The notes: a model not told the origin generated them from the letters alone. Counted from the first letter of the stretch, positions 1 to 8,049 are shown. The stretch: 32,077 nucleotides of DNA from Oscillospiraceae bacterium (GCA_014799395.1 JAAVID010000059.1:1-32077); one strand, 5' to 3'. Translations and numbers: made by a program.

Positions 1-109
1 CGTGCTGCGCACGGCTCTTTGGGCTGCCGCCCAAACCTGCGCAGAGGCTCTGCCTCTGCACTCCGCCTAAGGGGCAAGCCCCTTAGGAATCCCGATTTTT
101 TAGCTGCAA
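1..109 (-). repeat. Hairpin-rich dispersed repeat, left copy
   Basis: Three consecutive perfect hairpins are visible: 18-35 (7-bp stem, 4-nt loop), 41-59 (8-bp stem, 3-nt loop) and 66-87 (9-bp stem, 4-nt loop), followed by a conserved flank at 88-109. Read on the minus strand, the order, stem lengths and flank match the copy at 2614-2715, so the two copies are inverted around the ABC exporter genes. Stem sequences differ between the copies but stay fully paired. The element touches the left window edge and may be longer. No coding potential is apparent. Confidence 0.8.
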
Positions 110-158
110 GACGGCTGGGGCATTCAGAAAAAAATTTCACACAAACAAAAAAAACCTC

Positions 159-187
159 TTGACAAGAGAAAAAAAATATTGTATACT
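159..187 (+). promoter_or_regulatory. Consensus sigma-A promoter of the ABC exporter operon
   Basis: TTGACA at 159-164 and TATACT at 182-187 are separated by exactly 17 bp. It lies about 65 bp upstream of the ATPase start. The -10 box is embedded in an inverted repeat, which suggests repression by steric blocking. Confidence 0.85.
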
Positions 188-211
188 GTTTATACGATAC
201 ATAAACAGTAT
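183..211. promoter_or_regulatory. Perfect 11-bp inverted repeat, probable operator
   Basis: ATACTGTTTAT at 183-193 and ATAAACAGTAT at 201-211 are exact reverse complements separated by 7 bp. The site covers most of the -10 box and the expected transcription start, so a bound dimeric repressor would block transcription. GntR/YtrA-type regulators commonly control this kind of exporter in Firmicutes, but no such gene is in the window. The regulator is therefore unknown. Confidence 0.75.
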
Positions 212-252
212 CAACAGATATAAGATCACACTGCAAAGGAGCGTTGATAAAA

Positions 253-1155
253 ATGGGATTGTCTGTCACCAATATCGTCAAAAAATACGGCGAATACACC
301 GCCGTAAAAGACCTTTCCTTCGAGATGACTTCCCCCGGAGTGTTCGCGCTGCTCGGTACTAACGGCGCGGGAAAAACCACCACTATCCGCATTATACTCG
401 GAATGCTCGCCGCCGAAAGCGGAGAGGTCAAGTGGGACGGAAAAGCCTTCCTCGCCGCCGATAAGCCGATAGGCTACCTCGCCGAGGAACGCGGTCTCTA
501 CCCGAAAATAAAAATAATGGATCAGCTCATCTACTTCTGCACTTTAAAAGGAATGCGCCGACAGGACGCGCTGAACGCCCTCGATTACTGGTTCGAGCGC
601 CTGTCCGTCGCGGAGCATAAAAACAAACGCGCCGAGCAGCTCTCCAAGGGCAATCAGCAGAAGATACAGCTTATCGCGGCGCTTGCGCCCAACCCCGAGC
701 TGATAATCCTCGACGAGCCGCTGTCGGGTCTCGACCCCGTAAACGCGGAGCTGTTCAAGGGCGTTATCCGCGAGGAGATCAAGAAAAACAAGTACATCAT
801 AATGTCCTCGCACCAGATGACGACCATAGAGGAATTCTGCCGCGACATCGTGATTATGAACAAGGGACAAACCGTTTTGCAGGGCAATCTCAACGCGATA
901 AAAAAGGGCTACGGACGCGTAAAGCTGACCGTCAAGGCGGAGGGCGACATCGCGCCGCTTGCCGCCGAATGCGGTCTCACCGCGACCGAGGAGACCCCCA
1001 ACGGTTCAAGCTACAACGTTCAAAGCGAGGAACAGGCGCATAAACTGCTCCATATGATAATCGACCAAAAGATACCGCTTATCAGATACGAGCTGCGCGA
1101 GCCTACGCTCAACGAAATATTTATCGAAAAGGCAGGTGGCGGAAATGAGGACTAA
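253..1155 (+). CDS. ABC transporter ATP-binding protein (NatA-like)
   Basis: ATPase subunit of an ABC-2-type exporter, 300 residues. It shows Walker A GTNGAGKT (about 35-42), the signature LSKGNQ (about 130-135), Walker B IILDEP (about 151-156) and the switch histidine in SSHQM (H187). The last 80 residues form the C-terminal extension common in NatA/CcmA-like exporters. ATG at 253 is preferred over an in-frame TTG at 244 because AAAGGAG at 235-241 lies 11 nt from the ATG but only 2 nt from the TTG. The gene overlaps the permease gene that follows, so the two are probably translationally coupled. The substrate cannot be read from sequence; Na+ or drug/peptide efflux are the family possibilities. 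Confidence 0.93.
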   Translation: MGLSVTNIVKKYGEYTAVKDLSFEMTSPGVFALLGTNGAGKTTTIRIILGMLAAESGEVKWDGKAFLAADKPIGYLAEERGLYPKIKIMDQLIYFCTLKGMRRQDALNALDYWFERLSVAEHKNKRAEQLSKGNQQKIQLIAALAPNPELIILDEPLSGLDPVNAELFKGVIREEIKKNKYIIMSSHQMTTIEEFCRDIVIMNKGQTVLQGNLNAIKKGYGRVKLTVKAEGDIAPLAAECGLTATEETPNGSSYNVQSEEQAHKLLHMIIDQKIPLIRYELREPTLNEIFIEKAGGGNED

Positions 1156-2587
1156 CGGCTGGCAGAAGGTTTTCAAATTCACGCTGGTTCAGCATATCAA
1201 GACCAAATCGTTTATAGTCGGCAATATAATCACCTGCGTTATCGTGGCTGCGCTGTGCGTGTTGACTAACGTGCTCCCTGCCGTGATGGGCGATAAGGAC
1301 AGCGGTCTCGGCGGCATTGTCGGAAATGATGAAAATTCGCTTGAAAATTTCGACGCCGTGTATATTTACGACGACTCAAAAATACTCGCCGAGGACGATA
1401 CCGCGGAGCTTGAAGCGCTGATTCCCGAAAAAATTACCGTCTCGCAAAAGTCTCTCGAGGAGCTTGTAAAGGAGCTTGAGACCTCCGAAAACGTCCGCGC
1501 GGCTGTGCAGATAACCGCCGCTCTCGGCGAGGATAACACGGTAGTCGGCTACAACGTCAAGAGCTATTATTCATCGGCGGCAAAGGGCGAGACGGTCGAT
1601 ATGCTGAACTCGATCATCGAGGAGCTTATCAACCGTCGGGTGCTGCTCAACGTCGGCGTTGCTCCCGAGGATTACGCGTCTACGCAGGTAACGATCTCCA
1701 CTTCGCGCATTGAAGCGGGTTCAAAGGAATGGAACTTTATCCAGAGCGCTATGAACTATTTTGTTCCGATAGTGGTTTCGCTGCTGCTGTTTATTCTGAT
1801 ATTCAGCTACGGACAGATAGTCGCGCAGTCTATCGCTACCGAGAAAACGAGCCGCGTTATGGAGCTTCTGCTCACCTCGGTGAGACCGCTTGCCGTGGTT
1901 ATCGGCAAGGTGCTGGCTATGTGTATCGTGAGCTTCGGGCAGTTTATGCTTATCGGCATTGTGGGCTCGGTGAGCTTTCTGCTCTCTTCACCGTTTGGCT
2001 GGCTGGGCGACGCGATAAAGATCGCGAACGACCCCGAGATACAACAGGCTATCCAGAACGCTTCCCAAGAATTCGGCGGAATACAGACCTCCGAAATGCA
2101 GATAGCCGAGGCGGTCAACGACTTGGCGGCGGGATTCAGTCCGCTGAACATTCTTCTGATAATCGTTATTTTCCTGCTCGGATTTATGCTCTTCTCGCTT
2201 ATCGCGGCGCTTGTGGGCGCTTCCGTTTCGCGAATGGAGGATCTTCAGCAGGCTATGGGACCGTATTCGATACTTGGAGTTCTCGGAATGTATCTCGCGT
2301 ACTTCCCCGTTATCTTCAACATTGATTCGCTCGATACGGGCGCGGCTACGACAAACCCCGTGCAGATATTCTCGTACTTCTTCCCGTTAAGCTCGCCGTT
2401 TGCTTTGCCGAGCGCTATTATGCTCGGTACGCTCAACACCTGGCAGTCGATACTCGGAGTAGTGGTGCTGGCGGCGGCAGTCGTGCTGGTCGCGGTCATT
2501 GTCAGCAAGGTTTACGAGGCTATCATTCTTCACAACGGAAACCGAATTAAGTTCGGTGATATTCTTAAAATGGCTGTGCGGAAATAA
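1145..2587 (+). CDS. ABC-2 type exporter permease (NatB-like)
   Basis: Membrane partner of the preceding ATPase, 480 residues. It has one N-terminal transmembrane segment (about residues 23-47), a roughly 150-residue extracytoplasmic domain, then about five hydrophobic segments from residue 200 to the end. This is the NatB/ABC2_membrane_3 layout. The conserved stretch IATEKTSRVMELLLTS after the second membrane segment is typical of the family. ATG at 1145 is chosen over GTG at 1136; it overlaps the ATPase gene by 11 nt and has a purine-rich AGGTGG just upstream. A soluble insert containing NDPEIQQAIQNASQEFGG lies between membrane segments. No terminator with a T-run follows directly, but the hairpin cluster at 2637-2857 could end transcription. 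Confidence 0.9.
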   Translation: MRTNGWQKVFKFTLVQHIKTKSFIVGNIITCVIVAALCVLTNVLPAVMGDKDSGLGGIVGNDENSLENFDAVYIYDDSKILAEDDTAELEALIPEKITVSQKSLEELVKELETSENVRAAVQITAALGEDNTVVGYNVKSYYSSAAKGETVDMLNSIIEELINRRVLLNVGVAPEDYASTQVTISTSRIEAGSKEWNFIQSAMNYFVPIVVSLLLFILIFSYGQIVAQSIATEKTSRVMELLLTSVRPLAVVIGKVLAMCIVSFGQFMLIGIVGSVSFLLSSPFGWLGDAIKIANDPEIQQAIQNASQEFGGIQTSEMQIAEAVNDLAAGFSPLNILLIIVIFLLGFMLFSLIAALVGASVSRMEDLQQAMGPYSILGVLGMYLAYFPVIFNIDSLDTGAATTNPVQIFSYFFPLSSPFALPSAIMLGTLNTWQSILGVVVLAAAVVLVAVIVSKVYEAIILHNGNRIKFGDILKMAVRK

Positions 2588-2613
2588 TATTTATCTGTAA
2601 TCTACGTTGACCG

Positions 2614-2715
2614 TTTGCAGCTAAAAAAACGGGATTCCAAAGGGGCTTGCCCCTTTGGCGGAATGCAAGGGCAGAGCCCTTGCTAGGTCCGGGCAAAGCC
2701 CGGATAGCCGTGCTT
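2614..2715 (+). repeat. Hairpin-rich dispersed repeat, right copy
   Basis: The flank 2614-2636 is followed by three hairpins: 2637-2658 (9-bp stem, loop CTTG), 2665-2683 (8-bp stem, loop AGA) and 2688-2704 (7-bp stem, loop AAA). The geometry matches the inverted copy at 1-109. Five base pairs differ between the copies, and each difference is compensated on the other strand of the stem. The element sits 27 bp after the permease stop codon. Confidence 0.85.
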
Positions 2716-2786
2716 GCGCCGAGCCCCCACAAGCGCTAAAAGGGTTTGGGGAAAACCAAGGACACCAGTGCCACGTTTTTCCCCAA

Positions 2787-2857
2787 ATCAAGAATTTTGC
2801 CAACAGGCAAAATTCTTGATCAATCACTTTTTTCTGCCGGTGGCAGAAAAAAGTGAT
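2787..2857. repeat. Two long perfect hairpins downstream of the repeat
   Basis: Hairpin one has arms 2787-2801 and 2806-2820 (15 bp, loop AACA). Hairpin two has arms 2823-2838 and 2842-2857 (16 bp, loop GGT). They are only 2 bp apart and contain no mismatch. With the repeat at 2614-2715 they make five hairpins in about 220 bp. The 372-bp stretch 2588-2959 holds only these hairpins and the terminator at 2926-2953; I see no gene in it. Confidence 0.8.
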
Positions 2858-2925
2858 CCGCGCTTTTAACAGTGCCGCGCTGCCGCAGCAACATAATAAT
2901 TTATTCGATATGCATAACATTAAAA

Positions 2926-2953
2926 ATGCCGTCAAGTATCATCTTGACGGCAT
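2926..2953. terminator. Intrinsic terminator downstream of lysA, probably bidirectional
   Basis: An 11-bp perfect stem (2926-2936 with 2943-2953) has a 6-nt loop. A T-run follows on the plus strand (2956-2961) and a shorter one on the minus strand. It starts 6 nt beyond the lysA stop codon, so it can end lysA transcription and any read-through from the ABC operon. Confidence 0.8.
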
Positions 2954-2959
2954 AATTTT

Positions 2960-4231
2960 TTAAAGCTCAAATTTACCCTTTGCGAAATCAAACGTCGCGA
3001 AATAATCCTCGGGTGTTTCGGCGCGGCGGATCAGCTTTACACTGTTATCCTCGCGCAGGAGAAGCTCGGCACTCCGCAGCTTTCCGTTGTAATTATATCC
3101 CATTGAGAAGCCGTGCGCGCCCGCGTCGTGAATGGCGATATAATCGCCGATGTCGATCTTCGGGAGCATACGGTCTACCGCAAATTTGTCGCAGTTCTCG
3201 CAAAGTCCGCCCGTTACATCGTACTTATGGTCGCACGGAGCGTTTTCCTTGCCGAGCACGGTGATATGGTGATACGCGCCGTAGATAGCGGGGCGCATAA
3301 GATTTGCCGCGCACGCGTCAAGTCCTATATACTCCTTGTAGATGTGCTTTTCGCGGATTGCCGTCGCGATAAGCATACCGTAGGGCGCGAGCATAAACCG
3401 CCCGAGCTCGGTGAACAATGCTACATTGCCCATTCCCGCGGGAACGAGAATCTCTTCATACGCTTCGCGCACCTTTTCGCCGATCACCGCTATATCGTTT
3501 GCGGGCTGGTCGGGCTTGTAGGGGATACCCACGCCGCCGCTGAGGTTAATGAACGACAGCTCAACGCCCGCCTTTTCCTTTATCTCGACCGCGGCTCTGA
3601 ACATTATCCTTGCGAGCGTGGGATAATAATCGTTGGTGAGGGTATTCGACGCGAGGAACGCGTGCATTCCGAAACGCTTTGCGCCCTTTTCTTTAAGTAT
3701 CTTGTAGCCTTCGATTATCTGCTCGTGAGTGAATCCGTATTTTGCGTCGCGCGGCGTATCCATAACGTTCGGCGAGCCGTCGGTCTTGAATTCTCCGCCG
3801 GGGTTGTAGCGGCAGCAGATAGTCTCGGGAATACCCGTCAGCTTATCCAGAACTTCGATATGCGTGAAATCGTCGAGATTGATTATCGCGCCGAGCTCGA
3901 ACGCTTTTTTGAAGTCCATATCGGGGGTGGCGTTGGAGCTGAACATTATGTCGTGTTCCTTTGCGCCGACTTCATCGGAAAGCAAAAGCTCGGTGTAGCT
4001 GGAGCAGTCGAAACCGCAGCCCTCGCTCTGCAATACTTTCATAATAAACGGATTGGGGGTCGCTTTTACCGCGAAATACTCGCGGAAGCCCTTGTTCCAC
4101 GAAAACGCGGCTTTCAGGGCGCGGGCGTTCTCACGTATTCCCTTTTCATCGTAGATGTGGAAAGGGGTGGGATAGGTTTTGACTATCTCGTCGATTTGTT
4201 CTTTTGTAACGAACGGTTTTTTCTCCGACAT
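2960..4231 (-). CDS. lysA: Diaminopimelate decarboxylase
   Basis: Catalyses meso-diaminopimelate to L-lysine, the last step of lysine synthesis, in the cytoplasm with PLP. The 423-residue protein is a fold-type III PLP decarboxylase. The PLP-binding lysine is K56 in FAVKATPNP, the glycine-rich phosphate-binding loop is LSGGVGIP, and the substrate-side cysteine motif is CENCDKF. The C-terminal barrel contains DAGAHGFSMGYNYNGK. The product belongs to the longer LysA variant seen in clostridia; carboxynorspermidine decarboxylase is a more distant alternative. AGAGGT precedes the ATG. The esterase gene lies 33 nt upstream on the same strand, so the two may share a transcript. Confidence 0.9.
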   Translation of the reverse strand: MSEKKPFVTKEQIDEIVKTYPTPFHIYDEKGIRENARALKAAFSWNKGFREYFAVKATPNPFIMKVLQSEGCGFDCSSYTELLLSDEVGAKEHDIMFSSNATPDMDFKKAFELGAIINLDDFTHIEVLDKLTGIPETICCRYNPGGEFKTDGSPNVMDTPRDAKYGFTHEQIIEGYKILKEKGAKRFGMHAFLASNTLTNDYYPTLARIMFRAAVEIKEKAGVELSFINLSGGVGIPYKPDQPANDIAVIGEKVREAYEEILVPAGMGNVALFTELGRFMLAPYGMLIATAIREKHIYKEYIGLDACAANLMRPAIYGAYHHITVLGKENAPCDHKYDVTGGLCENCDKFAVDRMLPKIDIGDYIAIHDAGAHGFSMGYNYNGKLRSAELLLREDNSVKLIRRAETPEDYFATFDFAKGKFEL

Positions 4232-4264
4232 TTTATGTACCTCTCTTTTGTTTTTATCTTTTTC

Positions 4265-5074
4265 TCATACGTTCATATATTTGTTGAGAAATTCGATCGA
4301 CAGCTTTATCCAGCGGCGGCAGCTGTCTTTCCAGTAGTACTCGTTGTAGCCCGTCGCCTTGTCGCAGGTGGACAAGCCGTGAGGTCCGTCGTCGAACAGG
4401 TGCAGCTCGACGGGTATTTTATTGGAAATGCAAGCCTTTGCCATTACGAGCGAATTGTGCGCGGAGACGCTTCCGTCGTTGGCGGTGTGCCACATAAAGA
4501 TAGGCGGGGTCTTGGGCGTTACGCGGTTCTCGAGCGACAGGCGGGAGAGATCGGAGCGGTTCGGTTCGGTGCCGAGAAGCACCTCAAAACTCCCGACGTG
4601 CGGAGAGGTCACGCCGCTGATAACGGGGTAGCACAATACCGCCGCGTCGGGGCGGAGCTCCTCGGGCTCACATTCGATGGTCTTGACTATGGACGTATCG
4701 TTCCACATTGTCGCGAGACAGCCGGCGAGGTGTCCGCCCGCGGAACAGCCGAGCACGGCGATCTTCTTCGGGTCGATGTGGAACTCCTCGGCTCTCAAAC
4801 GTATTTTATAGAACGTGTAGGCGGCGTCGATGAGCGGCGCGGGGAAGCGCGCGTTGCAGGAATATGTAACGACGAACGCCGCGTAGCCCTCCGCGAGATA
4901 TTGCAGCGCGATAGGCTCGCCCTCGCGGTCGGAGCAATACTCGTAGGCGCCGCCCGGGAAGATCACTATGGACGGGCGCTTTTCGCAGAACGCGACGCCC
5001 TGTATCATATCGGGCAGATATGCCTTTACGAACGCGGTCTTTTCGGGATTTATCGAGAAAGTCTTTACGGTCAT
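4265..5074 (-). CDS. Alpha/beta-hydrolase esterase (acetyl/feruloyl esterase-like)
   Basis: A 269-residue serine hydrolase of the alpha/beta-hydrolase fold, similar in layout to BD-FAE-type carbohydrate esterases that remove acyl groups from hemicellulose. The oxyanion region is IFPGGAYEY, the nucleophile elbow is GCSAGG (S111), the acid is D200 in TANDGS and the base is H232 in DGPHGLS. There is no signal peptide, so it acts inside the cell, perhaps on imported acylated oligosaccharides. ATG at 5074 is chosen because GGGGGT lies just upstream; the reading frame extends further only through the promoter region. The exact substrate is not determined by the sequence. Confidence 0.85.
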   Translation of the reverse strand: MTVKTFSINPEKTAFVKAYLPDMIQGVAFCEKRPSIVIFPGGAYEYCSDREGEPIALQYLAEGYAAFVVTYSCNARFPAPLIDAAYTFYKIRLRAEEFHIDPKKIAVLGCSAGGHLAGCLATMWNDTSIVKTIECEPEELRPDAAVLCYPVISGVTSPHVGSFEVLLGTEPNRSDLSRLSLENRVTPKTPPIFMWHTANDGSVSAHNSLVMAKACISNKIPVELHLFDDGPHGLSTCDKATGYNEYYWKDSCRRWIKLSIEFLNKYMNV

Positions 5075-5114
5075 AATTTTACCCCCAGTTTTTAGTTTTG
5101 TTTTACTTATTTTA

Positions 5115-5143
5115 ATTATAACATTTTCTTTTGGATAAATCAA
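5115..5143 (-). promoter_or_regulatory. Sigma-A promoter of the esterase-lysA unit
   Basis: On the minus strand TTGATT (5143-5138) and TATAAT (5120-5115) are 17 bp apart, about 40 bp upstream of the esterase start. Confidence 0.75.
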
Positions 5144-5189
5144 GGGGAAAAATAAAAAATGCGCAAAACCTCCGTTCTCGGTGAAGCGC

Positions 5190-5218
5190 TTGATTTTTTT
5201 CTCTTTTTTTCGTATAAT
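5190..5218 (+). promoter_or_regulatory. Sigma-A promoter of the AraC-family gene
   Basis: TTGATT (5190-5195) and TATAAT (5213-5218) are 17 bp apart. The divergent esterase promoter lies 46 bp away with the same hexamers, so one regulator could act on both. Confidence 0.75.
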
Positions 5219-5312
5219 ATTCTCACAAGGATTTTTGCAATCCAAATCAAGAAAAATTTTATCCGATCCCGTATAATTATTACAGAGCGTTCGAGTGAGG
5301 TGACGGCAAGAG

Positions 5313-6281
5313 ATGAGCAAATGGTATAGTCTGGTACAAATGATAACGGAAGAAGCCGACAAATGCATTAAGGAACATAATGACGAAAAAATGACGCTTT
5401 CCGCCGTTTCGCGGAAGCTGGGTTATTCCGAGTACTATATCTCAAATAAATTCAAGGAGATCTCGGGAATGAGTTTTCGTGATTATTTGCGCTTCCGCAC
5501 GCTTGCCTTTGCTTTAAAGGAGGTTCGGGATACCGAAAAGGGGCTTCTGGAGATAGCGATGGATCACGGCTTTTCCAGTCACGAAGCGTTTTCCCGCGCT
5601 TTCAAAAGAGCCTACGGCATTACGCCGAGCGAATACCGCAGAAAGCCCGCGCCCGTTGTTCTCCGTACTGTCATCAAGCCGCTCGATCGCTACTTAGTAA
5701 GTATCGGAGGTACGAATATGAAAGAGACCGAAAATGATGTTAAGGTGTATTTTGCGACCATACCGGCTCACAAATATCTTCACATCAGAAACTACGAGAG
5801 CAATGGTTATTGGGATTTCTGGCAGAAGCAGAGCCTGATACCCGGACAGGACTGCGAAACGATCTGCGGACTGCTCGACAGCATAAAAGGCAAGCTCGAC
5901 GATATGGGCGGCGATGACGCAAACAGCGGCAGCGGTCAGATAATGGCGTACATCAACGAGCCGGACGGCGGGGTAAGAAATTGGGGCATTACGATGGCGG
6001 AAAGCTACGGCGTTCGGCTGCCGGCTGATTACGACGGCGAGATACCGAAGCAGATGATGATCATGGACGTTCCCGAGGGAGAATATATCGTTTTTGAACA
6101 CGGTCCGTTTGACTATCAGACTCAAAACTGCAATGTCGAGAAGAAGATCGAAGAGGCTATGAAAAACTTTGATTACGCTTCCTCGGGTTACAGTCTTGAC
6201 GCTGCGCGGGGGAGAGTATTTTATTTTTATCATGACCCGGAGCGGTACTGGAAGTTTGTCAGACCCGTGAAAAAAATATAG
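5313..6281 (+). CDS. AraC-family regulator with GyrI-like effector domain
   Basis: A 322-residue transcription factor. The N-terminal 110 residues hold the two helix-turn-helix motifs of the AraC family (about 28-49 and 77-100, including GFSSHEAFSRAFKRAYGITPSEYR split around residue 90). Residues about 143-322 form a GyrI-like/effector-binding domain. This is the Rob/SoxS-plus-ligand-domain arrangement used to sense small hydrophobic molecules. The ATG follows GTGAGG at a rather long 12 nt. The gene diverges from the esterase-lysA unit, which makes local control plausible but unproven. Confidence 0.88.
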   Translation: MSKWYSLVQMITEEADKCIKEHNDEKMTLSAVSRKLGYSEYYISNKFKEISGMSFRDYLRFRTLAFALKEVRDTEKGLLEIAMDHGFSSHEAFSRAFKRAYGITPSEYRRKPAPVVLRTVIKPLDRYLVSIGGTNMKETENDVKVYFATIPAHKYLHIRNYESNGYWDFWQKQSLIPGQDCETICGLLDSIKGKLDDMGGDDANSGSGQIMAYINEPDGGVRNWGITMAESYGVRLPADYDGEIPKQMMIMDVPEGEYIVFEHGPFDYQTQNCNVEKKIEEAMKNFDYASSGYSLDAARGRVFYFYHDPERYWKFVRPVKKI

Positions 6282-6317
6282 GCGCTGACTGCGCGTTTAT
6301 ATAGTTTTACAAAAAAT

Positions 6318-6355
6318 TTCGGTGTCAAGCGTAATCGCTCGGCACCGAATTTTTT
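6318..6355. terminator. Bidirectional intrinsic terminator
   Basis: A 14-bp stem (6318-6331 with 6336-6349) has one G-T wobble, one A-C mismatch and a 4-nt loop. It is followed by T's at 6350-6355 and has an A-run on the other side. It separates the AraC gene from the convergent membrane-protein gene. The left arm contains GTCAAGC, as do other terminators in this window. Confidence 0.85.
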
Positions 6356-6398
6356 GCGCGCGTTTCGTAAAATAGCGGATTTTTGGGGATTACGGCAA

Positions 6399-7424
6399 TC
6401 AACAGTGACCGTCGCTGTGATGTCCCGAACCGTGATGACCTGTGGTCTGCGTCGGAACATAATTTACATTGCTGTCCTCGTACATTATGCAGTCCTTTTC
6501 GCTGTAAAGGCATACCGTGCAGCCGTAGCTGTCGCAGGGCGTGAAGCTCTCCAACTGTTCGCGGGTCATACGTACACACAAATGATGATCGGTGACTGCT
6601 CCCCATTCTCTGCTGCACGATTCAAATTCGCAGTGATAGCCGTGTCCGCATAATCTGTTCCACTCGGCTTCGCGTATCGCGGAGGAGTTTGCGTCGACGG
6701 GAGTGCCGTTATCGTAATAACTCAAAACAACGTGGTATTGAATATCTCCGTTATTGTCCGAATAGCCGTATGCTTCCATTGCGCCCTTTAACGCGTCGGA
6801 AAATACGAACTTTCCGTTTTGCGGCGCGGCGGGCAGAGTTCCGGGAGTGCCGTATTCCTCAACTACCGTGATGAAATTCGGCGGGGTATAGGGCTCGTCG
6901 GCTGATGAAACTATCGGCGGGTCGTAATCGGGTGGGTTTACAGCCGAAACAGGTTCGCTATCCGCCGTTGAAACGACAAACGGATTGTTATCGTTTGGAG
7001 TCTCGTTTATGACCGAGCCACCCGCGGGTTCTAAACTCGGTTCGCTTTCGGAAGTACTGCTCGCGGCAGGGCTTGGAATGCTCGCGGCGGCGGTGCTTGT
7101 GCCGCTCAAAGTCGGGTAATCGGGCGGGTCGAGATCGGGAATAACACCGACAATATTGTCACTGTTGGCGATTTCATTTGTTATATGATCCGTGACGGTA
7201 TCGTTCTGTGCGGCGTTTGCGCCGTATATGTCCGTACCGCCGATAAAATCTTCCGAACGTCCCGCGGTTTTCCACACGCCTATGCCGACCGCTCCCGCGA
7301 CCGCGAGACAGCCGACCGTCGCGCCGATGTTTATCAATCTTTCGCGCCTGCGGCGTTTGTTCTCCGCAATACGCTCCTCGCTGCGCTTAAATACGCTTTC
7401 CGCTATTTCTTCATAATTCTTCAT
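6399..7424 (-). CDS. Single-pass membrane protein with Cys/His-rich C-terminus, probable anti-sigma partner
   Basis: A 341-residue protein of no family I can name. Residues 1-30 are charged (SEERIAENKRRRRERL), residues about 31-51 are a membrane segment, about 60-200 are a low-complexity Ser/Pro/Thr/Ala linker, and about 215-341 form a globular domain. That domain carries CGHGYHCEFESC, a DHHLC motif, further cysteines and a tail GHHGSGHHSDGHC, suggesting metal binding or disulphides outside the cell. ATG at 7424 follows AAGGAGGG at 8 nt and overlaps the sigma-factor gene by 14 nt. Position, topology and coupling suggest it controls the sigma factor; this is inference, as no classic zinc-binding anti-sigma motif is seen. 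Confidence 0.8.
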   Translation of the reverse strand: MKNYEEIAESVFKRSEERIAENKRRRRERLINIGATVGCLAVAGAVGIGVWKTAGRSEDFIGGTDIYGANAAQNDTVTDHITNEIANSDNIVGVIPDLDPPDYPTLSGTSTAAASIPSPAASSTSESEPSLEPAGGSVINETPNDNNPFVVSTADSEPVSAVNPPDYDPPIVSSADEPYTPPNFITVVEEYGTPGTLPAAPQNGKFVFSDALKGAMEAYGYSDNNGDIQYHVVLSYYDNGTPVDANSSAIREAEWNRLCGHGYHCEFESCSREWGAVTDHHLCVRMTREQLESFTPCDSYGCTVCLYSEKDCIMYEDSNVNYVPTQTTGHHGSGHHSDGHC

Positions 7425-7968
7425 AAACAAAGCCCTCCTTTTCAAGCTCCGACTTCAACGACTGTTTTCCGCGATAAATAAGGTTTTCCACCCGGCGCTT
7501 GTTGGTATGCATTATCCTTGCTATCTCGGCGTTGGACAAGTCCTCGAAATAGGACAGATACAGCGCGTGGCGATAGTCCTCGTTAAGCCTTTCCATAGCG
7601 CGGTGCAGCGCGATCTTCTGCTCCTCCTTTATATAGGAGCGCTCGAGGTCCTCCTCGTCCGAGAGAGTATCCTCGAGGTTCTCAAAGGGGGTACAGACGG
7701 TGTGCGCGCCTTGTCTGAGCCAGTCTATAGCCGCGTTTCTGCCTATCGTATACAGCCACGTCTTGAACGAAAATTTTTCGGTATAACGCGGTTTCTTCAC
7801 CACGAGCTTTACAAAGGTCTCCTCCATAAGCTCCTCGGCGATATGTATGTTTTTCGTATACCCGTTAAGATACAGGATAAGTCCGTCCTTGTAGTCCCTT
7901 ATAATATCGACGATACCGCTTTCATCGCCCGCAAGGAAACGGCGGTAGCTACTTGCACCGTTATCCAT
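7411..7968 (-). CDS. ECF-type RNA polymerase sigma factor
   Basis: A 185-residue sigma-70 family protein with region 2 (about 20-85, including AEELMEETFVKLV and FKTWLYTIGRNAAIDWLR) and region 4 (about 125-180, including LYLSYFEDLSNAEIARIM and VENLIYRGKQSLKSEL). Regions 1 and 3 are missing, as in ECF sigma factors. It directs RNA polymerase to a small regulon. GGAG precedes the ATG. The downstream membrane-protein gene overlaps its end, the usual layout of a sigma/anti-sigma pair. Its region 4 differs clearly from the two other sigma factors in this window. I could not identify a convincing own promoter. Confidence 0.9.
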   Translation of the reverse strand: MDNGASSYRRFLAGDESGIVDIIRDYKDGLILYLNGYTKNIHIAEELMEETFVKLVVKKPRYTEKFSFKTWLYTIGRNAAIDWLRQGAHTVCTPFENLEDTLSDEEDLERSYIKEEQKIALHRAMERLNEDYRHALYLSYFEDLSNAEIARIMHTNKRRVENLIYRGKQSLKSELEKEGFVYEEL

Positions 7969-8049
7969 TGACTGCTCCTTTCGTTTTACCTTTCATCTAT
8001 TTAACGGAGAAGTCAAGAAAAACTCTCACATAGTTTCAAAAAAAATTAA

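Noticed and set aside
1-2715. Composite transposon carrying the ABC exporter
   Set aside because: The flanking repeats are inverted copies, but there is no transposase and no target-site duplication that I can see; the repeats alone do not prove mobility.
3113-5095. Plus-strand 660-codon open frame
   Set aside because: It lies antisense to lysA and the esterase and crosses the gap between them. Both minus-strand genes have full family motifs, so this is a by-product of GC-rich codon use.
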